Shown here: one piece after another, positions 16,644 through 25,397 of the stretch | Position numbering within the stretch: position 1 is the first letter of the stretch | Layout: every line of letters begins with the position of its first letter | Made by a program: the position numbers and the translations under genes | The notes under the pieces: generated by a model | Told to the model about the DNA's origin: nothing | Seen by the model: the letters and a program-made list of their open reading frames with translations, nothing else | Databases searched by the model: none | Assembly (NCBI GenBank): GCA_947382645.1 | Contig: CANDAE010000006.1 | Coordinates: 74,863-138,862 of the forward strand | DNA length: 64,000 bases | Source of the DNA: Suilimivivens sp009774465 | Lineage (GTDB): Bacteria > Bacillota > Clostridia > Lachnospirales > Lachnospiraceae | Direction: 5' to 3'

Positions 16644-17650
16644 TTGCTCATTCCTTCAATTGAATAGGCCACTGATTTATAATTTGTATCCTTAATAATC
16701 TTGGAAATTCCCAGTGCTACGCTTGTTGTTGGATTTTCGGAAACATTTACCTTAAGTCCTGTTCCCTTTTGCATAAGCTCTGACAAATGATTTACCTGTG
16801 AAGCGCCACCTGTCAGATAAATACCATGCCGGTAAATATCTGCTGCAAGTTCCGGAGGCGTTCTTTCCAAAATAACTTTTATATTGTCAATAATTGTATA
16901 AAAATGTTCTGTCAGAGAATCATCAATCAGTTGGGTGGGAAGCTCCCGTTCCACCGGAAGTCCTGTCACAATGTCTCTTCCATAAACCACGGCGCCGGCG
17001 CCTGATTTTTCAAGCTCACGCAATGCTATTTTTACATTTTCAGCGGTTTTACCTCCAATTATAAGGCTGAATTCCCGCCTTACAGCAGCACGGATGGCAT
17101 CATCAAACTTCTGGCCTCCTACCTTGATCAGCCGGCTCAGTACAATGCCGCCCAGTGAAAGAATTGATATTTCCGTGGTGTCAAATCCCACATTGACAAT
17201 AAGTACGCCCTGAGAATTTTTTACGTCAATATCAAGTCCCAGTCCGTCAGCAACCGCCTTTTCAACTACCATAATTCTTTTTGCCTTCACTCCGGCATCG
17301 CGAATCAGGTCATAGAAAGCTCTTTTTTCAACTTCAGTAACATCTGTGGGAACTGCAATATAATAGTCTGCCGCCTTTAAGTTGCTTCTGGTCAGATCAT
17401 TGATAAAGTATTTGATCAAAAGTTCCATATTTTTGATGTCCGCAATTACTCCATTGGAAAGCGGATAGGAAATATGAATATTTGCAGGCGCTTTTTCATA
17501 CATTTCAAAAGCGGAATCACCATAGGCAAATAAATTATTTTTATTTTCGATGGCAATCATATTTTTTTCCACCAGGATCGTGTCATCCGAACGATTATAA
17601 ATTTTAATATTACTGGTTCCTAAATCAATACCAAATGCACTGTTAGACAA
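16640..17650 (-). CDS. mreB: MreB-family actin homologue with a degenerate phosphate-2 motif
   Basis: The 336-residue protein matches MreB/Mbl throughout: GIDLGTSNIKIY (phosphate 1, residues 7-18), PTDVTEVEKRAFYD, VVEKAVADGLG with a Glu at the catalytic position (130), SLGGIVLSRLIKVGGQKFDDAI and GIYLTGGASQ. The phosphate-2 loop, normally DIGGGTTE, is NVGFDTTE (153-160), so the conserved Asp and two glycines are changed. Nucleotide handling may differ from classical MreB. The start is TTG at 17650 with AAAGGGG 8 bases upstream. It is followed by mreC and mreD, so it is the shape-operon MreB. Confidence 0.92.
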   Translation of the reverse strand: MSNSAFGIDLGTSNIKIYNRSDDTILVEKNMIAIENKNNLFAYGDSAFEMYEKAPANIHISYPLSNGVIADIKNMELLIKYFINDLTRSNLKAADYYIAVPTDVTEVEKRAFYDLIRDAGVKAKRIMVVEKAVADGLGLDIDVKNSQGVLIVNVGFDTTEISILSLGGIVLSRLIKVGGQKFDDAIRAAVRREFSLIIGGKTAENVKIALRELEKSGAGAVVYGRDIVTGLPVERELPTQLIDDSLTEHFYTIIDNIKVILERTPPELAADIYRHGIYLTGGASQVNHLSELMQKGTGLKVNVSENPTTSVALGISKIIKDTNYKSVAYSIEGMSK

Positions 17651-17665
17651 AGTAAATACCCCTTT

Positions 17666-18352
17666 CTATATTAAATGTTCTTCTTTTAAACTAATGTAAC
17701 AGCCATCGCCTACAATAATATGATCTATAAGCGGAATGTCCATCAGTTCTCCTGCTTTTTTTATCTTTTGGGTAATCAGAATATCCTGATTGCTGGGTTT
17801 GGGATCTCCACTGGGATGATTGTGCAGAAGCATTAAATGGCAGGCTCTGTATTTTAACGCCTGTATAAAAATTTCCCGGGCAGATACAAGTGAAGCATTT
17901 ACAGTCCCTATTGATATCATATATTCTTCGATTAAGTTCAGCTTATTATCCAAAAGTAACAATAAAACAATTTCTTTTTCCTGATGGCGCATGTTTTCCA
18001 TGTAATAATCCGCCACTGTATCAGGCATATTAAAGCGGAGGGTGGATGCAGCCCTTTCTCTGGACATTCTCATTGCAAGCTCTGCAACACACTTTATTTT
18101 TACCGCCTTGACTTCTCCTATTCCGGGAATCTCCATTAACTCTTTCAGTGAAATATGATGAAGCAGATTAAGCCCCCGTTTTCTTTGTGCTGAAAGAGAT
18201 AAAATTTGTTCTGCCAGCTTTAATGCCGGGCAGTTTCGTGTGCCTGTCCTTAAAATAATTGCCAGAAGTTCCGCCTCTGTCAAGGCGGAAGGGCCAAGCG
18301 ACAAAAACTTTTCATAAGGAAGATCCGGATTTTTTACAGTATTTAATTTCAT
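17666..18352 (-). CDS. radC: RadC-family JAB/MPN metalloprotein
   Basis: The 228-residue protein has an N-terminal helix-hairpin-helix region (LMEIPGIGEVKAVKIKCVAE, residues about 70-90) and a C-terminal JAMM zinc site, LLHNHPSGDPKPSNQD, with a Glu in LVSAREIF. Despite the name, a DNA-repair role is not established. It immediately precedes mreB (15 bases), as in Bacillus, and is first in the mre-min array. Confidence 0.95.
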   Translation of the reverse strand: MKLNTVKNPDLPYEKFLSLGPSALTEAELLAIILRTGTRNCPALKLAEQILSLSAQRKRGLNLLHHISLKELMEIPGIGEVKAVKIKCVAELAMRMSRERAASTLRFNMPDTVADYYMENMRHQEKEIVLLLLLDNKLNLIEEYMISIGTVNASLVSAREIFIQALKYRACHLMLLHNHPSGDPKPSNQDILITQKIKKAGELMDIPLIDHIIVGDGCYISLKEEHLI

Positions 18353-18408
18353 TTATTTCCTTTCTGATCCCTTCTCTCAATCAGAATGAAATGAAATTAC
18401 AGCCATCC

Positions 18409-18414
18409 ATTATA
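18409..18414 (-). promoter_or_regulatory. possible -10 element before the radC-mre array
   Basis: A perfect TATAAT occurs on the minus strand 57 bases before radC. No good -35 is present at 17-18 bases (CATAAA or ACATAA), so activity is uncertain. It is the only clear candidate in the 105-base gap upstream. Confidence 0.35.
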
Positions 18415-18457
18415 TTAACACAATTGGCAATTTATGTATACTGATTTCATTGAAATT

Positions 18458-19789
18458 TTATAAGTTTCGTTTGTCAAAATCTTTCATGATTATTCCTTTT
18501 TCAACTAATTTCTGTAAGGTTTTCATAATTCCAAATTTTCCATGCTGCCAGGTAAGCCCTCCCTGAAAAAATACCGAATAAGGGGGTTTTATCGGCCCGT
18601 CTGCGCTTAGTTCAATAGAGGAACCGGAAACAAAAGCACCGGCAGCCATAATTACAGGACTGTCATACCCCGGCATATCCCAGGGTTCCGGAGTTACATG
18701 ACCATCCACAGCCGCCGCCTGCTGAATTCCCTGACAAAAAGCAATGACACCCTCCGGATTTCCAAAGGTGACCGCCTGAATAATATCATGTCTGGATTCT
18801 GTTTTGTCCGGAACCACTTTAAAACCAAGATTTTCATATAAATTTGCTGCAAAAATGGCAGATTTAAGGGCATTGGCAGTCACAGAAGGCGCCAAAAACA
18901 GCCCCTGATAAAAAGCGCCAAGCGCCTGCAGGGATGCGCCCACTTCCTTTCCAAGCCCCGGAGAAGTGAGACGATACGCCGCATTTTCAATACACTCCTT
19001 TTTCCCTGCAAGATAGCCGCCGATAGGCGCCAACCCGCCTCCCGGATTTTTAATGAGGGAGCCAACCACCAGATCTGCCCCTGCATCAGAAGGTTCCCGG
19101 ATTTCCGTAAATTCACCATAACAGTTATCCACCATACAAATCACATTGGGACTGCATTCTTTTATAAAAGAAACCAATTGACCAAGTCGGTCTATTGACA
19201 GAGTCGGTCGAGTTTGGTATCCCTTGGAGCGCTGAATCGTAACCATTTTCGTTTTTTTATTAATTGCTTTTTTTATGCCTTCAAAATCAAAATTTCCGTC
19301 CGGCAGCAAATCAACCTGCCTGTAGCTGATGCCATATTCCTTAAGAGAACCCTTAGAAGGACGAATTCCAATCACTTCCTCTAAGGTATCATAGGGCTTT
19401 CCTACCGGTGAAAGCAGTTCATCTCCCGGACGCAGATTGCTCATAAGGGCAAGGGCAAGGGCATGTGTGCCGCAGGTAATCTGGGGGCGCACAAGGGCAT
19501 CTTCCGTATGAAAAATATCTGCATAAACCTGTTCTAAGGTTTCCCTTCCCAGATCATTGTAGCCATAACCGGTGGTTCCAAGAAGGCAGGCTTCGCTGAC
19601 TTTGTTTTTCTGCATGGCCCCAATCACCTTTAACTGGTTATATTCGGAAAGCGCGTCTATTTCTTCCCAGCGTTCTTTAAGGGAATTCCATATATCCTGT
19701 GCAAAATTATAGACCTGCCGGCTGATTCCCATAGCAGCATACATTTGCGCCATCGCTTCCTCATTCATTTCAAATTTATTTTTAATCAT
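18458..19789 (-). CDS. YnbB-type PLP-dependent lyase (methionine gamma-lyase family, aluminium-resistance protein)
   Basis: The 443-residue PLP enzyme is fold-type I, related to cystathionine gamma-synthases. The likely Schiff-base lysine is in VGSLIKNPGGGLAPIGGY (about residue 269). Upstream motifs are CGTHALALALMSNLRPGDELL for PLP binding and MVDNCYGEFTE with the conserved Asp. The substrate is unknown; the aluminium-resistance name is historical. It follows miaA by 38 bases, reproducing the mutS-mutL-miaA-ynbB neighbourhood of Bacillus. Confidence 0.88.
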   Translation of the reverse strand: MIKNKFEMNEEAMAQMYAAMGISRQVYNFAQDIWNSLKERWEEIDALSEYNQLKVIGAMQKNKVSEACLLGTTGYGYNDLGRETLEQVYADIFHTEDALVRPQITCGTHALALALMSNLRPGDELLSPVGKPYDTLEEVIGIRPSKGSLKEYGISYRQVDLLPDGNFDFEGIKKAINKKTKMVTIQRSKGYQTRPTLSIDRLGQLVSFIKECSPNVICMVDNCYGEFTEIREPSDAGADLVVGSLIKNPGGGLAPIGGYLAGKKECIENAAYRLTSPGLGKEVGASLQALGAFYQGLFLAPSVTANALKSAIFAANLYENLGFKVVPDKTESRHDIIQAVTFGNPEGVIAFCQGIQQAAAVDGHVTPEPWDMPGYDSPVIMAAGAFVSGSSIELSADGPIKPPYSVFFQGGLTWQHGKFGIMKTLQKLVEKGIIMKDFDKRNL

Positions 19790-19827
19790 ATTTTCTTCAT
19801 GCCTTTCCTGTCTGCCTGAACCGGCAA

Positions 19828-20769
19828 TTATAATGTATTTATTTTTGACACCATGAAATCTAATATTTTCCGGTTGTCATATCCAAAAGAAGGTTTGTCA
19901 ATCCAGATCACATTCCGTTCACGCCGAAACCAGGTAAGCTGCCTTTTTGCAAAATGCCGGGTATCCCGTTTGATTTTGTAAACCGCATCTTCCAAAGAAC
20001 ATTCTCCGTTCAGGCAGGAAAAAATTTCCTTATACCCCAATCCCTGCATGGATACCATGTCCGTATTGTATCCCATATCCTTTAAGGTTTGCACTTCTTT
20101 TACAAGCCCCTGTGCAAGCATGTTATCCACCCGTTCGTCAATCCTTTGATAGAGCAGTTTTCTGTCATCATTTAATACAAAATAGCAACTGTCATATGCC
20201 GCATCTTTTTCCCTCTCCCGCCTGTTATGCTCTGAAATAGGATAACCATTCAGCTCATAAAACTCCAGCGCCCGGATAACGCGTTTTACGTTGTTTGGAT
20301 GGATTTCCCGGGCTGATACGGGATCAATTTTGCAAAGCTGTGCGTGGAGAATTTCCATTCCCTTTTCTCTGGCTTCTCTTTCAAGTCTTGTGCGCACAGG
20401 TAAATGTTCCTCTTCCTTTGAAAAATCAATGTCATATAAGAGGGCCTGAATATAAAAACCGGTTCCCCCAACAATAATGGGGATATGCCCTCTGTCATAA
20501 ATAACATGAAGCGCTTCCTTCGCCATTTCCTTAAAGCGGCAGACATTAAATTCTTCCTCCGGCATAAGCACATCCACCAGATAATGAGGAATTCCCTGCA
20601 TTTCCTCTTTGGATATTTTGGCGGAACCAATGTCCATATACCGGTAAATCTGCATGGAATCTGCGGAAATAATTTCGCCCTTAATTTCCTTTGCAAGGGC
20701 AATTGACAAAGCAGTTTTTCCCACCGCTGTGGGGCCGGTAAGAATAATCATTTTATTTTTCTGACTCAT
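19828..20769 (-). CDS. miaA: tRNA dimethylallyltransferase
   Basis: The 313-residue enzyme transfers a dimethylallyl group to N6 of A37 in tRNAs reading U-starting codons. The P-loop is GPTAVGKTALS near the N-terminus. DSMQIYRYMDIGSAK holds the catalytic Asp region, and GGTGFYIQALLYDID and the C-terminal TRHFAKRQLTWFRRE are family signatures. Its product is the substrate of MiaB, encoded upstream in the same direction, so both steps of ms2i6A formation are in one gene group. Confidence 0.97.
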   Translation of the reverse strand: MSQKNKMIILTGPTAVGKTALSIALAKEIKGEIISADSMQIYRYMDIGSAKISKEEMQGIPHYLVDVLMPEEEFNVCRFKEMAKEALHVIYDRGHIPIIVGGTGFYIQALLYDIDFSKEEEHLPVRTRLEREAREKGMEILHAQLCKIDPVSAREIHPNNVKRVIRALEFYELNGYPISEHNRREREKDAAYDSCYFVLNDDRKLLYQRIDERVDNMLAQGLVKEVQTLKDMGYNTDMVSMQGLGYKEIFSCLNGECSLEDAVYKIKRDTRHFAKRQLTWFRRERNVIWIDKPSFGYDNRKILDFMVSKINTL

Positions 20770-20808
20770 AATTTGCTAAAACCCTTTCCGGCAGCGAAAA
20801 TTTATATC

Positions 20809-22740
20809 CTACAATACACGTTTAAACTTTTTTTCAATTTCATATTTACTCATAGATATGATGGTAGGGCGTCCATGAGGACAATGATAAGGATTCTCAA
20901 GGGTAAGAAGCTCATCAATCAACGCACAGGCTTCTTTTTCACTCAATTTCTGATTTCCCTTTACTGCTGCTTTGCATGACATGGAAGCCAGTTTATTTAA
21001 AATGACTTCCGGCGTGCCTTTCATGGGATTTTCCAGCAGTTCATCCAGAATTTCAGTAAAAAGTTCTTTTTCATTACAGCCATATAAATCAACCGGCATG
21101 CTTCTTACCGCATAGGCGCCCCCGCCAAACTCCTCTATTTCAAATCCAAAGTCTGTAAAATAGTTCAGATATTCTCTAAGCACTTCTTCTTCCCTGCCGG
21201 TCAGATTAATGATTACAGGGGGATTCAACATCTGAGAGGCAGTCTGCTTATTTGCAAGTTCTTTTACAAGCCGCTCATACTTCACCTTTTCATGGGCGGC
21301 ATGCTGGTCTATCATAAACAATTTATCATGAAAAGCCACCAGCCAGTAAGTTTCAAAGATCTGTCCCATAATCTTATATTCGTCCCTGGCATCTTTGGTC
21401 AGGAAGTTTTCTTCAAAAAGATTGAACTGCTTTGGTCGTTCTACTAAAATATGTTCATCTGCCTTGATGACGTTTGCATGAATTCCTTCATTCCTGTCTG
21501 AATTTCCGTCAGTTTTGCTTCCAATAATTTTGTTTTCCCCTATTTTATGCAGGAAATCTTTTACACTGGGTTCTTTGGGCATTTCCTGCCTTGCGGCAGC
21601 ACTTGTAACATTCTTCTGGTATTGGGCAGCATCTTCCTGCAACATCATTTGACTGCGTTTTATTTCAAATGGTTCAGGCGCCTTTTGACAGACTTCCTTT
21701 TCTTCTTTTTCAGCAGTTAATTTTACCGAAGGAATCATCTCAAGCTCTTTTAAATAATTCTGAATCCCTTTAGAAAACTTCTCAAAGAGTTCCATTCCCC
21801 GAATCAGTCGGATCTCCATTTTTGCAGGATGTACATTTACATCAATCATTTCAGGTGGAATGGAAAAATGAAGTACGCAAAAGGGAAACTTATGCTGCAT
21901 AAGGTAAGTGCGGTACCCTTCCTCCACTGCCTTTGTGATAATATCGTTTTTCACAAAACGTCCATTTACAAAATAGGTTTCAAAATTCCGGTTAGAACGG
22001 TTTAGCTCCGGTCGCCCTAAAAAACCGCTTATCTTTATTACTTTTTCTGCTTCTCCCATTTCCATCTCAAAGAAATTCAAAGCTTCTGTAACATCTTTCC
22101 CGTATATACGATAAATGACTTCTTTCAGATTATTATTTCCGGAGGTATGAAACTTTATCTGCCCATTTTGAATAAATTTAATTGCAATATCCGGCCGGGA
22201 TAAAGCAAGATGTTCCATTAAATCAGAAACATAGCCGCCTTCCGTTTGAGGCTGTTTCAAAAATTTTTTTCGAACCGGCGTATTAAAGAAAAGGTTGCGC
22301 ACCAGAAAGGTAGTTCCATTTGGAGCGCCAATTTCCTCTAATTCTTCTTCGCATCCTCCTGCAATGGCATAGCGGACTCCCGTAAGTTCCTCGTTGGTTT
22401 TGGTAATAACTTCCATCTGTGAAACCGCTGCAATGCTGGATAGTGCTTCTCCGCGAAATCCTAAGCTGGATATAAAATCCAAATCCTCAATGGATGTGAT
22501 CTTACTGGTGGCGTGTCTTAAAAAGGCTTTTTTTACCTGTCCTTTTTCAATGCCGCATCCATTATCCGTAACCCGGATGAAAGAAATTCCGCCATCTTTA
22601 ATTTCTACGGTAATGGCATCTGCCCCTGCGTCAATTGCATTTTCCGTCAATTCCTTGACAACGCTTAACGGGCGTTCCACCACTTCCCCTGCTGCAATCT
22701 TATCAATTGTACTTTGACTTAATAAATTTATTACAGGCAT
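20809..22740 (-). CDS. mutL: DNA mismatch repair protein MutL
   Basis: The protein is 643 residues from the chosen start. The N-terminal GHKL ATPase has TIDKIAAGEVVERPLSVVKE, ENAIDAGAD, DNGCGI and RGEALSSIAAV. The C-terminal endonuclease-type domain includes DQHAAHEKVKYER, the metal-binding DQHAxxE motif, fitting a MutH-less clostridial mismatch repair system. ATG at 22740 matches the usual MutL N-terminus; an in-frame ATG at 22755 inside the mutS end adds five residues. It follows mutS within 5 bases. Confidence 0.96.
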   Translation of the reverse strand: MPVINLLSQSTIDKIAAGEVVERPLSVVKELTENAIDAGADAITVEIKDGGISFIRVTDNGCGIEKGQVKKAFLRHATSKITSIEDLDFISSLGFRGEALSSIAAVSQMEVITKTNEELTGVRYAIAGGCEEELEEIGAPNGTTFLVRNLFFNTPVRKKFLKQPQTEGGYVSDLMEHLALSRPDIAIKFIQNGQIKFHTSGNNNLKEVIYRIYGKDVTEALNFFEMEMGEAEKVIKISGFLGRPELNRSNRNFETYFVNGRFVKNDIITKAVEEGYRTYLMQHKFPFCVLHFSIPPEMIDVNVHPAKMEIRLIRGMELFEKFSKGIQNYLKELEMIPSVKLTAEKEEKEVCQKAPEPFEIKRSQMMLQEDAAQYQKNVTSAAARQEMPKEPSVKDFLHKIGENKIIGSKTDGNSDRNEGIHANVIKADEHILVERPKQFNLFEENFLTKDARDEYKIMGQIFETYWLVAFHDKLFMIDQHAAHEKVKYERLVKELANKQTASQMLNPPVIINLTGREEEVLREYLNYFTDFGFEIEEFGGGAYAVRSMPVDLYGCNEKELFTEILDELLENPMKGTPEVILNKLASMSCKAAVKGNQKLSEKEACALIDELLTLENPYHCPHGRPTIISMSKYEIEKKFKRVL

Positions 22741-22745
22741 AATTT

Positions 22746-25394
22746 TTATCCCCATCTGTTTTTCAGCTTATTTTGAAGTCTGTAAAGAGTATTTAAGGCA
22801 TCCAAAGGGGTTAATGTAGTAACATCAATCTCTTTCAGCTCATTGAGAACATCCTCATCCTTAACCGTATCGAATAAAGACATCTGGCTTAAATCCACCT
22901 CATCATATTTTACAGCTTTATGCTTTGTTTCCTTCTGATCTATGATAATGCTTTGCACTTTTTCAAGAATATCATTATCACAAAGCTGTGCAACAATCTC
23001 CTTTGCCCGGTCTATTACCATATCAGGAACTCCGGCCAGCTTTGCAACCTGAATGCCATAGCTTTTATCGGCGCCGCCCTTGATAATCTTTCTTAAAAAA
23101 ACAATATCATCACCCTTTTCTTTTACAGCAATGCAATAATTATTCACATTATTCATCTTGCCTTCCAGCTCGGTAAGTTCATGATAATGGGTTGCAAATA
23201 AGGTTTTTGCTCCAAGCAGCTTTTTGTTGCTGATATGTTCAATCACAGCCCATGCAATGCTGAGACCGTCAAAGGTAGAGGTGCCTCTGCCGATTTCATC
23301 TAAAATCAAAAGGCTGTTAACCGTGGCATTCCGGAGAATATTGGCGACTTCGTTCATTTCCACCATAAAAGTGCTCTGACCGCTGGCCAGATCATCTGAG
23401 GCCCCCACTCTGGTAAAAATCCGGTCAACCAGTCCAATGTTGGCACTTGCAGCCGGCACAAAACAGCCAATCTGTGCCATCAGCACAATCAAAGCCGCCT
23501 GCCGCATGTAGGTTGATTTTCCTGCCATATTAGGTCCTGTGATGATAGAAACGCAGTATTTATTATTATCCAGATAAGTATCATTGGAAATAAACATTTC
23601 ATCAGAGATCATCTGCTCCACCACCGGATGCCTGCCGCCCTTAATATCAATTACTCCCTTTTCATTAATGGCCGGCCTTACATAATGATTTCTTTCCGCC
23701 ACAAAGGAAAAGGAAGCCAGCACATCCAGTTTTGCAACAGCCTTTGCAGTCCGCTGAATCCGCTCCATTTCTCCCGCAATGGCATCCCTTATCTGGCAGA
23801 ACATATCATACTCCAGTGTATAAAGCTTGTCCTCGGCGTTTAAAATCGTATCCTCCAGTTCCTTTAACCGGGCATTGGTATAGCGCTCCGCATTGGCAAG
23901 GGTTTGCTTGCGGATATAGTCCTCCGGGACCATAGACTGATAAGAATTTGTCACTTCATAGTAATAGCCAAACACTTTATTGTATTTAATTTTCAGGTTT
24001 TTGATACCGGTCCGCTCCCTGTCTTCTTCCTCTAACTTCGCCAGCCAGTCTTTTCCTTCGGTTTTGGCATGGCGGAGCTTATCAATGGTTTCGTCAAATC
24101 CGGCTTTAATGATGCCGCCTTCTTTAATAGCAACAGGCGGATCTTCCTCAATAGCATTTTCAATCAGAGTACAGATATCTTCAAGAGAATCAATTTCGCT
24201 GTCAATTTCCCTTAAAAGCTCATCCTGAAAATCGCCAAGCAGCGTTTTGATATGAGGAAGCATTTTAAGGGAATTTCTAAAGGCTATCATATCTCTTGGG
24301 TTGGCAGACCGGTAACTTACCTTTCCAAGCAGCCTTTCCAGATCATAAATGGGATTTAAATATTCCCTGATTTCATCCCGTCCTATTGCCTGCTTTGACA
24401 AAGCTTCCACGCTGTTTAAGCGCATTTCAATCTGTTTTTTATCAATCAGAGGCTGTTCCACAAACTGCCGCAGTGTTCTTGCCCCCATAGCAGTTTTGGT
24501 TTTATCAAGCACCCATAAAAGAGAACCTCTTTTCTGCTTTTCACGCAGGGTTTCCGTCAGTTCAAGGTTTCTTCTGGTGGAACTGTCAAGAAGCATATAT
24601 TTGCTGGTCAGGTAAGGATACAAATGTGTAATATGCTCCAGGGAAGTCTTTTGGGTATCCGAAAGATACTGCATCAGCCCTCCCGCTGCAATTAATCCGG
24701 AAGGAAAGTCTTCAATTCCCATCCCCATAAGCGTAGTAACGTGAAAATGCTTTAATAAACTTTTTCTTCCTCTTTCCTCATCAAAAAAATGAGGTTCCAA
24801 AGGATATATGGCAACATGCATTCTGCCCTTTAAATCTTCTATATCAATGCCGCTCAATAAAAAGGCGTCATTGCAGATAATTTCACTGGGGGTATATTTA
24901 TTAATTTCATCCAGCAGCTTTCTGTTATCTTCCACTTCCGTTAAATAATAATCTCCGGTGGTAACATCTGCAATGGAGATGCCGGTTTTTCCCTGAAAAT
25001 AGGCAATGCACATGATAAAATTATTGCGCCCCTCATCAATTGCCTGAAAATTTGTGTTGGTGCCCGGGGTAACGATTCTGACTACTTCCCTTTTTACCAG
25101 CCCCTTGGCAAGCTTGGGATCTTCCACCTGCTCGCAGATTGCCACCTTATATCCTTTGGCAACTAATTTATTTAAATATCCGTCCACTGCATGAAAAGGG
25201 ACGCCGCACATAGGCGCACGTTCCTCTAAACCGCAGCTTTTCCCGGTGAGAGTAATTTCAAGCTCTTTGGATGCAGTAAGGGCGTCATCAAAAAACATTT
25301 CATAAAAATCTCCCAGCCTGTAAAAAAGGATACAATCCGGGTATTCTTCTTTTGTTTCCAAATATTTCTGCATCATTGGTGTTACTTCTGCCAT
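22746..25394 (-). CDS. mutS: DNA mismatch repair protein MutS
   Basis: The 882-residue protein is a full-length MutS1. Domain I has CILFYRLGDFYEMFFDDA with the Phe-x-Glu mismatch reader. The C-terminal ABC-type ATPase has TGPNMAGKSTYMRQ (Walker A), LLILDEIGRGTSTFDG (Walker B) and TLFATHYHELTELE. The very C-terminus, with a helix-turn-helix dimer contact and a final tetramer-type tail, is present. It sits between miaB (3 bases upstream) and mutL. Confidence 0.98.
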   Translation of the reverse strand: MAEVTPMMQKYLETKEEYPDCILFYRLGDFYEMFFDDALTASKELEITLTGKSCGLEERAPMCGVPFHAVDGYLNKLVAKGYKVAICEQVEDPKLAKGLVKREVVRIVTPGTNTNFQAIDEGRNNFIMCIAYFQGKTGISIADVTTGDYYLTEVEDNRKLLDEINKYTPSEIICNDAFLLSGIDIEDLKGRMHVAIYPLEPHFFDEERGRKSLLKHFHVTTLMGMGIEDFPSGLIAAGGLMQYLSDTQKTSLEHITHLYPYLTSKYMLLDSSTRRNLELTETLREKQKRGSLLWVLDKTKTAMGARTLRQFVEQPLIDKKQIEMRLNSVEALSKQAIGRDEIREYLNPIYDLERLLGKVSYRSANPRDMIAFRNSLKMLPHIKTLLGDFQDELLREIDSEIDSLEDICTLIENAIEEDPPVAIKEGGIIKAGFDETIDKLRHAKTEGKDWLAKLEEEDRERTGIKNLKIKYNKVFGYYYEVTNSYQSMVPEDYIRKQTLANAERYTNARLKELEDTILNAEDKLYTLEYDMFCQIRDAIAGEMERIQRTAKAVAKLDVLASFSFVAERNHYVRPAINEKGVIDIKGGRHPVVEQMISDEMFISNDTYLDNNKYCVSIITGPNMAGKSTYMRQAALIVLMAQIGCFVPAASANIGLVDRIFTRVGASDDLASGQSTFMVEMNEVANILRNATVNSLLILDEIGRGTSTFDGLSIAWAVIEHISNKKLLGAKTLFATHYHELTELEGKMNNVNNYCIAVKEKGDDIVFLRKIIKGGADKSYGIQVAKLAGVPDMVIDRAKEIVAQLCDNDILEKVQSIIIDQKETKHKAVKYDEVDLSQMSLFDTVKDEDVLNELKEIDVTTLTPLDALNTLYRLQNKLKNRWG

Positions 25395-25397
25395 TTT

